NCBI GenBank assembly: GCA_003990745.1
Contig: RBNI01003338.1
Location: 1 to 16,080, forward strand
Direction: 5' to 3'
Source: Jimgerdemannia flammicorona
Lineage: Eukaryota; Mucoromycota; Endogonomycetes; Endogonales; Endogonaceae
Length of the DNA: 16,080 nt
This document shows, piece after piece, positions 1 through 9,242 of this stretch (within the stretch, counting starts at the first letter, position 1; every line of letters starts with the position of its first letter). The translations under genes were made by a program, and so were the position numbers. The notes beneath the pieces were generated by a model. That model searched no databases, had not been told where the DNA came from, and saw nothing but the letters and a program-made list of their open reading frames with translations.

Positions 1-770
1 TCCTGACGAAAGACTACTTTGTCTAGCACTATCTCTACCCTCCCACCACTCTGTTCACAGATCCTTGCTACTAAACTGCAATGTCACCCCTCCTGAGGAC
101 CCCAGCTCACCCACTATCCAGTCATCAGATCCCCCAACAGCTCCTCCCACCATGATACCTTCTCCCATAGCCCCATCTGCTACCCCTCCTTGAATACAAA
201 AAGCCAATGTCCAGCCAGGCCCATCTATACTGCTAATACCCACCCTACAGTAAGTCAACTATCTCCTACACCACCCACTAGCTGAGATCTCAAGTCCTCC
301 CAGCATCCTCCCTCATCTGCTGACCTATGCTCCACACCCAGTCTATTCCCTATTTCTACCCAAAAGTCCCCCAAAACCTCACACTCTCCCAGCCAATGTT
401 CCAGCATCTGCATAAGTCCCCTAGCTTGCCCTATATTGTAACACTCCTTACAATTGAAATAGCTACCATCCACCAGATACCCAGTGCAGAAATTCAACAT
501 AACACTCCTCCACAGCATTTGCCACCATACCACCCAGAATTTGGGAGGAAGCCATCTCTACACCTCAGTACTCTAAGACCAGATACCTGCCCAGTTCTAC
601 TCCTTGCTGATCTCTGCCACCTACCAGCCACTTGGCCAAAGATCCTGGCCAAGACTCTGCTGACACTCCACTCCATTCTCAATATCAAACTCAATAAGTG
701 GAGTACCCCCCAGGAGCAGTCTATCTCATCACCACATATCTGGCCCCCACATCACCTCTACAGCTGATCA
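1..770 (-). pseudogene. C-terminal remnant of LINE ORF2 (CCHC domain)
   Basis: Read on the minus strand this encodes the C-terminal region of a non-LTR retrotransposon polyprotein. It keeps the zinc-binding pattern CKEC followed by EHWLGEC (C-x2-C...H-x4-C) seen at 7866-7937 in the full copy. The frame is broken several times. Two of the breaks fall where the full copy has Trp (DSWL reads DS-stop-L near 253; GWWV reads G-stop-WV), which directly shows G-to-A change on the coding strand. No reverse transcriptase core is present, so this piece cannot be functional. The long plus-strand open frame over 327-767 is only its antisense shadow. Confidence 0.85.
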
Positions 771-777
771 TTGCCTA
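1..777 (-). mobile_element. 5'-truncated LINE copy, inverted relative to the full copy
   Basis: The reverse complement of this stretch is colinear with about 7545-8318 of the full LINE. For example, positions 1-31 match 8288-8318 with four differences, all transitions. Similarity stops near 777, where the sequence turns AT-rich, so the copy lacks everything upstream of about ORF2 codon 958. Loss of the 5' end is the usual outcome of incomplete target-primed reverse transcription. The 3' end and A tail lie off the left edge, so no target-site duplication can be checked. By eye roughly four fifths of bases match, so it belongs to the same family but is not a recent sister. Confidence 0.88.
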
Positions 778-1330
778 GTAATTGAGGTCCTGATCACAAA
801 GTTATTTTTGTCAAAAATTACCTGACAAAGGTCACGATCACAAACCTCATTATAGTTACCAAATTAGTCACTCATACTTAGTCAGAAATTGTGGACCAAC
901 TTGTATAAATACCCCCTAGTTTCTATCTAAAATAAAGCAGTTTTAGTTCAGTCCTTGATATAAGAATTAAGTTCCCCTCCACACACATACATTTCCCTGA
1001 GTCTTAGTAATGATACCTAAGTGACTCTAGTGTTTCTGACTAAACTCCAGAAGTTTAGCTAACTTCTGCCAAATCTGAGACTGATATATAAATCCCCAAA
1101 GACTTAAGTAAACTCAATTGAATCTGAATTCCAAGGCGAATTCAGTCTGTGCACAGCAAAGGACAAGACCTTGAAAGATAAGGCACTATCACTATAACTA
1201 CTTTTAAGTGAGCACTTCCTCAAACTGAAGGCTTCTTGATATACATTATGTACTAAGTCTCTAAGTAATAGTCTTACTTCCCTAATTATCCAAAGGATAA
1301 GAGAGGGGTAGAAATAAGAGTTATTATAGC
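778..1330 (+). other. Non-coding stretch with LTR-like character
   Basis: No convincing coding frame is present on either strand. The first 160 bases contain a compact promoter and polyadenylation core (TATA at 904, AATAAA at 931) like that of an LTR, in plus orientation, opposite to the neighbouring Gypsy A. The repeated words GATCACAAAG (794) and GATCACAAAC (836) lie in the presumed U3. The rest (about 1000-1330) may be the remainder of the LTR plus leader of a lost element. LTR ends and a primer-binding site could not be fixed, and no partner LTR is visible. Confidence 0.45.
904..936 (+). promoter_or_regulatory. LTR-like TATA box and polyadenylation signal
   Basis: TATAAATACC begins at 904 and AATAAAG at 931, 27 bases apart. 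The tight spacing suggests a very short R region, as in compact fungal LTRs. The same spacing occurs on the minus strand at 9113 to 9081, with TATAGATAC and AATAAAG. Assignment rests on motif and spacing only. Confidence 0.5.
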
Positions 1331-2580
1331 CAGACTAGTCAGTGGGACTGCAATTGCAGAGTATTCCTAGATAAATCTTCAGTAGTATTCTATAATATCT
1401 AGAAAGTACTAGAGTAGCTTGAGGATAGTGAGGATGGAAATATTCTGGAGAGTAGATATTTTTTAAGAGTTTACATTGATTTCTTTAGCAGAGATGATAT
1501 TTTCTAGATATTTGACCTGATCTTAATAGAACTTATATTTGCTTATCTTGATATAAAGCTAGTGTTCTTATAATAGAGATAGTATCTATCTGAAATAAGA
1601 GTAGTGTAGTTCTACTATTTTGCTATAGATCAGTATATCATCAATATATACTAGAATACAGATATTGAGTAATAGTTCAAAGATATCTTTCATTAGATTT
1701 TGAAAGGTTGCTAGTATATTGATTAAGCCAAAAGGTATAACTCCAAACTGATAGTATCCAAAATACATTTAGAAGACTGTCTTTTTAATATCTTTTTCAT
1801 CAATAAGAATCTGATAAAATCCATTATACAAGTTCAATAGGAAGAAGATCTTAGTTTTGAATTTAGTACAATAACTTATCAATTCTGGACAAGATATATT
1901 AGTTCTTGATAGTGATCTTATTGAGAGCTCTATAGTTAATACTTATTTGTAGGGAGTTATTCTTCTTCTTGATAAACAAAATGAGAGCTCTAAATAGAAA
2001 ACAGCTGAGTTCAATATATCTTTGGATCAGTAATTTGGTCAGTTCATTCTTAAGGATCTTGAGTTCAGATTGGACCAGCTGGTAGATATTCTTATATAGT
2101 GGTTCAGATTCTAGAATAAAATTAATCTCATATTGGATTTGGTACTTTAGTGAGAGTTCTCTGAGTTCCTGAAATATATTTTGGAATTCCTCAAATAGTT
2201 CTTAGGCTTCTGATAGTACTGGGTTGCTTGGGACTTCAGTGACTTCTTGTACTGTATAGATATAGTAAGTGTTTCTCTTCTTATAGAAGAGTCTCTTTAT
2301 CTGAATGATAGAGATAATCTTGATTTCTTAATAAGTATTGTCCTTTTGAGACATTAGAATGATCTTTCTATCTTTATGACTCAGATTGACCTCATTAGTT
2401 CTCTAGTTGATGTCTGAGTTATACTGGGTTAACTAAGTTTTTCTTAGGATAATGTCTGATCCTAGAAGATCTATAATACTAAAGTTTAACTTTTCTTAAT
2501 ATTTGCCAATTTTGAGCAATAGGTTTTTGCAGATTCAGATTAATGGTGCAATCTTGCCATTGTTAAAGATAATACTTCTT
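1331..2580 (-). pseudogene. Gypsy A pol remnant: protease end and reverse transcriptase
   Basis: On the minus strand, from high to low coordinates, the frame shows a retropepsin-type tail (IIDLLGSDIIL, then QYNSDIN-stop-R, where Trp is expected). Next comes the reverse transcriptase N-terminus (KKKNNSLQISINYRALNKIT, near 1960), motif A (LLNLYNGFYQI), motif B (FGVIPFGLINILATFQ) and catalytic YIDD at 1637-1648. The thumb (FYQRFIQEYS-like, with stops) and PLTSL follow near 1345, where similarity ends before RNase H. Stops are mostly UAG and UAA where Gln or Trp is expected. The first catalytic Asp of motif A reads Asn at 1832-1834. The upstream part continues at 8506 on the far side of the LINE. 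This was a Ty3/Gypsy polyprotein and is now dead. Confidence 0.88.
2565..2580. repeat. Left target-site duplication of the LINE
   Basis: AAAGATAATACTTCTT at 2565-2580 recurs directly after the A tail at 8490-8505. The unambiguous part is 13 bases (GATAATACTTCTT, 2568-2580 and 8493-8505); the leading A bases merge with the tail. Removing 2581-8505 restores a continuous Gypsy A frame across the junction. Confidence 0.93.
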
Positions 2581-2662
2581 CAACCTTTCTCTGATACAAT
2601 TTACGTTACACAGACTTCAAGCAACAGTTTTCAAAGCAACTCGGAGAAAAGGTACTATACAA
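2581..2662 (+). promoter_or_regulatory. LINE 5' UTR
   Basis: The 82 bases between the left duplication and the first ORF1 ATG contain no coding signal. In full-length LINEs this region normally carries an internal promoter, but no specific motif is identifiable here. Its presence suggests that the insertion is full length or nearly so. Confidence 0.5.
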
Positions 2663-4667
2663 ATGTTATCGAGCAAGAGTTCTGATGGGCATGCTGGATC
2701 AGGTGGACCTGGGGCCTTCGGTTGGCAGAGTGTAGGGAGGGGTTATGGCCTGGGGATGGGGGCCTTTGGAGGATTGAAGGGTGGCAAGGGTTCTGGAGGA
2801 GGGTCGGTGTCTGGTGGGAAGAGAGGGTGGACTGGCCCTGTGAGTTTTGCTGACAAGGTGAAGGGCAGTGGATGGCCAGTTGGTGACAGGGCTGGTGCTG
2901 CTGTGGGGAAGGGCAAAGCAAGCCTTGGGAGGGGGGGGGGCCCCCAGGCTGGGGTGTGAGCATAGGGTCTGGAGGTGTTGTGGCTGGGGGCAGGACTGCT
3001 GATGGAGGCATGATGGGGAATCAAGAAAAAAAAAGAGATGTGATGGCTAATGGCAGAGTGGGGCTGGGGCTGCCAATTCGGAAGGGGGATCTGGCTGATG
3101 GTGTGACGGGACTGGTGGTGGCACCATTACTCAAGAAGTCAGTTTCGGAGTTTGCAGCTACCTTGTGCTTCCGGGGCTTGGCAGTGATGGCCAGGATGGT
3201 TCTGGGGCTTATCTCACAGCAGGTGGCTGGGGCAGCCTCGGTGAAGTTCCTGAAGGGGCTGGAGGGGGTGGAGGTGGGCTTTGAGGAGGCAGGTCCACTG
3301 GATGAGGCAATGAAGACTGGAGTCGTGGTTGGTGAAGTGGCAGTCTCTATGGTGAGGTGCCTCAGGTGGGACCCCAGGGTGGTACAACTGCTAGTCAAAG
3401 GGGTACCGACGGTGATGAAGGTTGAGACTAGAAGGAGGGTTGAGGAGGTGGTGGCCGAGTATGGCGATGTTGTGGATATCAGATTCAGGGTGTGGGAGGG
3501 GATGACGATCAGGACAGGTGACATGGATATCAGGATTAGGCTGACAGGGTGGGAGGCCACAGGAAAGGTGAGTGACTAGCCCTCAGTGTTGATGTGGAGT
3601 ACTGTCATCTGTAGGGTATTGAGGGTGAAGGGAAGTGAAGAGGAGGAGGAGGATTTGTTGGTGCAGTGGATCAGAGGGCAAAGGCCTGGAAGTTCTTCGA
3701 GGAGTCGATGCATTTGGAGGTTGTGGAGGGGAAGCGTATCCGCATGGATAAGGGGCAGTGGGAGTGGGTACAGGGGTGTAGGAGGCAGAGGGAGCTTCTG
3801 GCGAGTATGATGGCAGAGGCGAAGATGAAGGCAGTTGGAGTTGAGGTATCTGGGGGAGTTGATGCCAGTGTCTGGGCTGGTAATAGAGGAGGGGAGGTGG
3901 AGGCAGACAAGGAAGAGGCTGGGAAGGTGATGGCCAGGGACCCCTATGCTGATGGTATGTTTGAGGTCTGGGAATAGGAATTGGATGCCACTCCCCCTCC
4001 TCTCATCAGGAGGGGCCTGGCGGTGAAGAGAAGGACAACAGAGGATGTGGTGATGAAGGGGGCCCAGCGGGTGCACTTTGGGGTCCCGGATATGGAAAAA
4101 GGGGGCCAGGTGGTGGTGGCTGGTGAGGATGAGCTGGTGGATGTCCCTGAGGAGGGATGGGATGAGGCCACCAGTGTAGGTGTGGACACCATGATGTTGG
4201 ATACAGGAAGGCCGGCGACCCCAGGAGGGAAGGAGGTGGGGAATTTGCTGTAGATGAGAAATGTGATGGAGAACCTTGCAGCAGATACATTGGGAGAGGT
4301 GGATCTGCGGGCAATGCCTGAGGAGCATTGGGAACAGATTCTGCATGGCGATGGTGTGGAGGAGGCACTGAAGGGGGAGATTCTTACGATCTTGCTAGAG
4401 GAGGAGGGTTATGAGGTTGATGAGGTGAGGAAGGTGGAGCTGGTGGTGGTTGCAGGTGAGAGGGCAGCCTACTGTTGGGCGGAGCACCATGGTTTGCAGT
4501 TCTGGAGGAAGGCTTGTCTGGAGTATAGGAAGAACTTTGAGAAGAGAGAAGATAGAGCTATGGTAGAACTTCTGGAAGGGCTGGAGGCATGGGAAGCTGG
4601 GGAAAGGGAACGGACTGCTGAATATGATTTGGACTTGGTGCAGGAGGAGTGGAATGTGGACTTGTAG
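2663..4667 (+). pseudogene. LINE ORF1 protein, broken by two frameshifts and four stops
   Basis: ORF1 of the LINE, expected to be an RNA-binding nucleoprotein chaperone. It starts at ATG 2663 with a Gly-rich low-complexity N-terminus and a VSFADKVKG motif. The frame is lost at a G10 run (2931-2940), where one missing base restores it. It continues to about 3570 through a segment with an RRM-like alternation (RRRVEEVVAEYGDVVDIRFR, then KIRTG-like TIRTGDMDIRI). Another one-base shift near 3565-3576 leads to a frame (LSVDVEYCHL...) that runs to the UAG at 4665. In-frame stops are at 3612 (UAG), 3636 (UGA), 3975 (UAG) and 4251 (UAG). The last 350 codons are charged, rich in Glu, and not recognised. 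No CCHC zinc knuckle was seen. The joining of the three segments is my inference. Confidence 0.75.
2931..2945 (+). other. G10-C5 homopolymer run causing the first ORF1 frameshift
   Basis: Ten G followed by five C. The frame open upstream ends at UGA 2957-2959, while the frame one base off is open from here to 3579. Homopolymer slippage, or a sequencing or assembly length error, would explain the break. Confidence 0.7.
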
Positions 4668-4670
4668 AGA

Positions 4671-7600
4671 ATGGGATCATTATCTAACATTATTCCTATG
4701 AACAGTACAACTACTGTTTTCTCTTTGAATGTGAATGGGTTGCGGGGATCTGGACGGCATAAGAACATTTTTACTTAGCTCAAGGGATTGGAGGCAGACC
4801 TCTTTTTACTACAGGATGTGAGGTGTGAGAATGAGGATGATAGGGTGGAGTGGACTAGGGAATGGGGTGGGGCTGCTGCTTGGTTTGAAAAAGTGGCGAT
4901 TCTGGTGAGGAAGGGTAGAGGGGACTTGGCGAGTATCAGGAGCTGAGGTGATCGCTTGGTCTGGGGAGATTGGCAGAGGCCGGGGTAGGAGTCAGTGAGA
5001 GTTGGCTCTTGCTACTGCCCTGCAGTTAGGGGTGAGAGAATCGCATGGATCGAGGAGCTGATAGAGGAGGGTATTCTCTTGGAGGAAGGGGTTGATATTC
5101 TGGGGGGGGACTTTAATATGGTTCGGGATCAGCATCTAGACAGGACTGATGGAGGGAGGAGTGCAGGAGAGAGAAGTGGAGGACTGGGGGCATGGGAGGA
5201 GGTGGAGAGGTTGAGCTCATTGGGGGATATGGGCAGAACATGGTGGGGTGATGCAAGGGTCTATACACATTGGGTGAATGGCTTAGGCACCAGGATTGAC
5301 TGGATTCTGACAGCTGAGTATTGGGGTGCCGATGTTTAGAAGTTATTAGAGGTGGAGTGGTGCCCATGGTCTGACCACTGGGGACTGTTGGGGCAGGGGC
5401 AGTTTGGGGGGAGTGGAGATGGACCCAGACATTGGCACCTTAACTCCTCCCTGCTGGCCGAGAAGGAGTTGTGGGACTCATGAGTGGAGGACATCCAGAC
5501 AAAGGTTGCTGTGTGGCAGCATGAGGGTTTGTCGGTGGATGTCCATTGGAAATGTTTGAAAGAGGCGGTGAGGGTCTTTTGGAGAGGAGCTGGTAGGGAG
5601 GCTGGGAGGCAGAGGAGGGAGCACACAAGGTATGCTTCCAATAGGCTGCAGGGCCTGCAATTGGATTGGGCGGATCTACTCACTTCTGATGGAGTAGAGG
5701 ACTGGAGGATGGAGAGGGCGAAATTGGAGATAGTGGAACTACAACAGGTGTTGCGAGATGAGGAGAAGACTCATATGCAAGGCATAGCTGCCAGGCTCCG
5801 ATGGCAGGGGCTTGAGGAGGGTGAGTGGCCTACTAGGTACTTATTGAGACTCCTCAATGCTAGGAGAGTGCAGCATTGGTGGGATGGGGTCCTGGATGCC
5901 GATGGAGACATAGTGCATGGTACACAATGAATCTTAGGAGTTTTGAAGGAGAGATGGCAGGATTTGTGGAGTGAGGAAGAAGGGGGTGTGGATGAGGAGA
6001 CGATTGCCAATACACTAGAGGAGTGGGGGCCACCGCAAGTAGCTGATTTGGGTGACTTGATCTTACCAGTACAGGGAGAGGAGATTCAGAGTGTCCTTGC
6101 AGCGACTAAACTTGGAACATCACCAGGAGAGGATGGATTGCTGTGGGACTTCTGAAAAAAGATAGTGAAGGTCCCTGGAGTTTTGGGTGAGATGGCTGCC
6201 CTCTGTGACCTTGTTATTCAGAGGGGTGAGTGGGTTGGAGAACAGGATCTTGGGCTGGTGGCCTTATTGTATAAAAATAAAGGGAGAAGAGAGGACTGGA
6301 ATAATTGGAGGCCAATTATGCTCCTGGATATGGACAGGAAAATAGTGACTAAGGTGATCATTGCTAGGCTGCAGAAAGTTGCCCAAGGGGTGCTGGGGGA
6401 GGAGCAGCAGGGCTTTGTTGGGGGCAGGCTTATAAGAGATGGGACTGCTTGGGTTCATGGTGTCATTGAAGGGACTCAGGCCTATGGACTTGATGGAAGG
6501 TTGGTTTTCTTGGACCAGGAGAAGGCATATGACTGGGTACAGCGGGTTTGGCTGGGCAAGGTGTTAGATTGAATTGGTGTTCCTCCAAGATTTCGGGCCT
6601 CTATGTTGAGTCTGCTGGAGAGCAGTTGGGTGGCATTGATGTGCAATGGACACCGTGGTCTGGCCTTTTCCTTGGGAAGGGGAGTTCCTCAGGGGGATCC
6701 TTTGTCCCCTATTTTCTATGCCCTTTTGCTGGAGCCATTGATGGATCAGATTCACCGAAAGGTGGTGGGGCTCTCTATATATGATATAGGGTGGAAGGTG
6801 GGGGCCTTTGCTGATGACATGGTGGTTGGACTTGGGTCTGTGGCAGATGTCGAGATGCTTAAGGAGACAGTAGATTGGTATGAGGCTCACTCTGGGGTGA
6901 AGCTCAACTGGAATAAGTGTGAGATGATGGTGCTAGGGAATGGGCTAGTGGGTGGGGACGTCATTGGAACAATTGTCCCTACTGGTGAGGTGGTGTGGTA
7001 TCTGGGCATCTTCCTCTCTGTGTATGGCTCCGTTCTGCCATAGGTGTGGTGGGAGAGCAGAGTGACCATGTGGGGGGAGGCCCTTCGAGGTTGGGGAGGC
7101 CGCCATATCTCTCTGGCAGGACGGGTGATAATACTGAATATATATTGGTTCCCCAAGTTGTAGTACGTGGCCTATCACCTGGACTTCTCAGCATGGGTGG
7201 TGAAGAGGCTGATGAAAGTGGCTAGAGATTGGATTTGGGCAGGAAGGAGGGCCCAGGTCGGTTGGGATACTTTGGTGATACTGGTAGTCAGGGGGGGTCT
7301 AGGCCTTGTGGATTTCTCCAAGCAGTTACACTGCTTGCAAGCCTGGTGATTGAAGAGAGCTGCTGAACTGTGGGGCGGGGGTTGGGTGCCTCTGCTGCAG
7401 AAGGTGTGGGAGATGAGATCCTCCCCTCGAGGGTCCTCTGGAGATCTGCTCTCTATGGTGGGGCTGAATGGTGCTCAGTGGCTACGATTCAAGGGCTTTT
7501 GGTGGGGAGTGGTAGAGGGAGCACACAGAATTGGCCTGTGTTGGCAGGGCAATGAGGGGGAGATGATGTGGGGGCCTGGTATGTGGAGTTGGGATAGGCT

Positions 7601-8357
7601 GCTCCTGGGGGGTACCCCACTTGAAACATTTGATATTGGGGATGGAGTGAAGTGTCAGCAGCATCTTGGCCTGAATCTTTGACCAAGTGGCTGGCAGGCA
7701 GCAGGGATCGGCGAGGAGTGGGACTGGGTGGGTATCTGGTCTTAGAGTGCTGAGGTGCAACGGTGGCTTCCTCCTAAATACTGGGTGATATGGTGGCGGG
7801 TACTGCAGAGGAATGTCATGTTGAATTTCTGTACTGGGCATCTGGTGGATGGTGGCTGCTTTGAGTGTAAGGAGTGTTACAATATAGGGCAGGCTGGGGG
7901 TCTGGTGCAGATGCCAGAACATTGGCTAGGAGAGTGTGAGGTATTGGGGGACTTTTGGGTAGTAATCAGGAGTAGACTGGGTATGGAGCAGAGGCTGGTT
8001 GGTATGGGGGGCTGCTGGGATGACTTGAAATCTCGGCTAGTGGGGGGGATGGGTGATAGTTGGCTCACTGTAGGCTGGGTGTTGGTAGTGTGGGTAGGAC
8101 TGGTGGGTCATTGGCTCTTTGTATTTGAGGAGGGGAGGCAGATGAGACTGCAGGAGAAGGTAGTATGGTGGGAGGAGCTGTTGGGGGATTTGTTGACTGG
8201 ATGGTGGGTTGGTTGGAGCCCTCTGGGAGGGAGACGGTGCAGTTTGGTAACAAGGATCTGTGAGCAGAGTGGTGGAAGGGTGGTGATAGTGTTAGATAAA
8301 GTGGTCTTTCATCAGGAAGGGATAGGGAGGGGAGGACCCCCTAGGGGGATTGGATAG
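4671..8357 (+). pseudogene. LINE ORF2: endonuclease, reverse transcriptase and CCHC domain, 13 internal stops
   Basis: A 1228-codon frame with no frameshift. Endonuclease (about residues 13-240): FSLNVNGLRG, LLQDVR, SCYCPA, GGDFNMV (Asp147, Asn149), RIDWIL and SDH (Asp235, His236). Reverse transcriptase (about 520-800): LLYKNKGRREDWNNWRPI, motif A FLDQEKAYD (Asp615), motif B GVPQGDPLSPIFY, motif C FADD at 6807-6818, then KLNWNKCEM and WYLGI. The C-terminal zf-RVT-like domain has Cys1066, Cys1069, His1084 and Cys1089. The protein would nick target DNA and copy the RNA in place. Internal stops are UAG at 4776, 4986, 5337, 7041, 7161 and 7743, and UGA at 4944, 5481, 5928, 6153, 6570, 7347 and 7680. 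There is no UAA, as expected if CAG, CGA or TGG codons were hit by transitions. The start is the ATG three bases after the ORF1 stop, in the same phase. Confidence 0.93.
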
Positions 8358-8424
8358 GGGGTGGGATCATTGTATTTATATGAGATAGATAGAATTAATA
8401 AAGGAATGGAGTCCAAGTGACTAT
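8358..8424 (+). other. LINE 3' UTR with polyadenylation signal
   Basis: This short non-coding stretch follows the ORF2 UAG. AATAAA at 8397-8402 lies about 23 bases before the A tail, the spacing expected of a cleavage and polyadenylation signal. Confidence 0.75.
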
Positions 8425-8441
8425 AAAAAAAAAATAAATAA

Positions 8442-8492
<51 letters not shown>
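8425..8492 (+). repeat. LINE A tail
   Basis: About 68 bases of nearly pure A with a short TAAA-repeat section near 8434-8446. It is the copied poly(A) end of the LINE RNA, and its boundary with the target duplication is ambiguous by up to three A. The long, little-eroded tail points to a fairly recent insertion, unless the run was altered in assembly. Confidence 0.9.
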
Positions 8493-8494
<2 letters not shown>

Positions 8495-8505
8495 TAATAC
8501 TTCTT
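8490..8505. repeat. Right target-site duplication of the LINE
   Basis: Second copy of the sequence at 2565-2580, immediately after the A tail. The Gypsy A protease frame continues beyond it. Confidence 0.92.
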
Positions 8506-9060
8506 TTTCTAGTAACTGGCTTATTTTGGACTCTAATATTCTTAGTAATCTTAGTGCTAATATTTTTCAGTAGTATTACTATTCAGTAGGATATTGATAT
8601 CTTATTTATAAACTTGGTCTGTAAACTTAATATAACTATTCTCTTTTTTATAATATTGAGCTCTTTATCATTATTACTCCCATTGTCCCAATTGCTATTA
8701 GTCTTCTCAAAGTTAGTTTCTTTCTATTCTTTACAGAGAGTGTGGTCTGGTTTAGATTTCTTAGTCTGTTGAGCTTGATGTTTCTCAGATTGGATTTTGA
8801 AAATCTTAAAGAGATATATTGTCATATAGTGGATACTAAGTTCTCCAAATATATCAAATTCTCTTCAAGGTATATCTCTTAGATCAACTGTAAGTTTCTT
8901 ATAAGCAAGTTCTATAAGAGTACCTTTCCAAAGTCTTATAGTCCTCAAACTTCTTATCTTTAAACTATTCTGTTGTCTCTTGAATTTGCTTGCTTGGAAT
9001 TGAGTAGAGGACTGAAACTTTTGTACTTTTGAGTAGTTGGAGACTTGAATGTTCGAGTGT
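8506..9060 (-). pseudogene. Gypsy A upstream part: end of gag and start of protease
   Basis: Read on the minus strand this continues Gypsy A upstream of the LINE. A coding-like frame runs through IRLWKGTLIELAYKKLTVDL, FDIFGELSIHYMTIYLF and KKSKPDHTLCKE-stop-KETNFEK, then reaches the junction in RVQNKPVTRKRSII. The duplication lies inside these codons. Stops again replace likely Gln or Arg. No zinc knuckle with full CCHC spacing is legible. The start of gag and the limit towards the LTR-like stretch at about 9060 are uncertain. Confidence 0.6.
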
Positions 9061-9079
9061 TTGAATACTTGACTACTGA

Positions 9080-9113
9080 CTTTATTTCAAAAGAAATAAG
9101 AGGAGTATCTATA
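9080..9113 (-). promoter_or_regulatory. LTR-like TATA word and polyadenylation signal (minus strand)
   Basis: On the minus strand TATAGATAC starts at 9113 and AATAAAG at 9086, 27 bases apart. This is the spacing found at 904-937 on the plus strand, and several intervening bases also match. This supports two related LTR families lying in opposite orientation. Confidence 0.45.
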
Positions 9114-9242
9114 CCAAATATAATTTAATGATTGCTAAGTTATAAAACTAAATATAAATTCTAATAAAAAAATAAATGAGATACTTAAACACAGAAAACT
9201 TTAGTTATAAGTATAAATTCAAGTGTCTGTATAATTGATTAT

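Larger units (their letters stand above)
2581..8492 (+). mobile_element. Full-length L1-type LINE inserted in Gypsy A
   Basis: A non-LTR retrotransposon of about 5.9 kb flanked by a 13-16 bp target-site duplication. It has an 82-base 5' UTR, ORF1 (2663-4667), ORF2 (4671-8357), a 67-base 3' UTR with AATAAA at 8397, and an A tail from 8425. ORF2 carries an AP-type endonuclease, a reverse transcriptase with DQEKAYD in motif A, and a C-terminal C-x2-C-x14-H-x4-C domain. This set resembles L1/Tx1-type elements; no RNase H is visible. Clade placement needs a phylogeny. Both ORFs are interrupted, so this copy is not autonomous. It is much richer in G than its AT-rich surroundings. Confidence 0.92.

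Noticed and set aside
327..767. Plus-strand open frame that resembles the minus-strand frame at 7482-7922
   Set aside because: The two are similar because they are the antisense of the same LINE ORF2 segment in two copies. Shared descent of the sense strand explains it; a real antisense gene is not needed.
2931..2945. G10-C5 run as a G-quadruplex or programmed frameshift site
   Set aside because: A single G tract with no further spaced tracts nearby, and the frame break is equally explained by homopolymer length error.
2655..3024. Two overlapping Pro/His-rich minus-strand frames
   Set aside because: They are antisense to the Gly-rich N-terminus of LINE ORF1; composition alone keeps them open.
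3576..4346. Longest uninterrupted frame in the window, 256 codons on the minus strand
   Set aside because: It lies antisense to LINE ORF1 in a G-rich region, where the complementary strand rarely forms stops. The product is Pro/His/Leu/Ser-rich with no domain, and the plus strand is coding in character.
4671..8357. Stop-codon reassignment (UAG or UGA read as sense) to explain the in-frame stops
   Set aside because: Both codons are involved, UAA also interrupts the Gypsy genes, and the truncated LINE copy has stops where this copy has Trp. Mutation explains all of this more simply.
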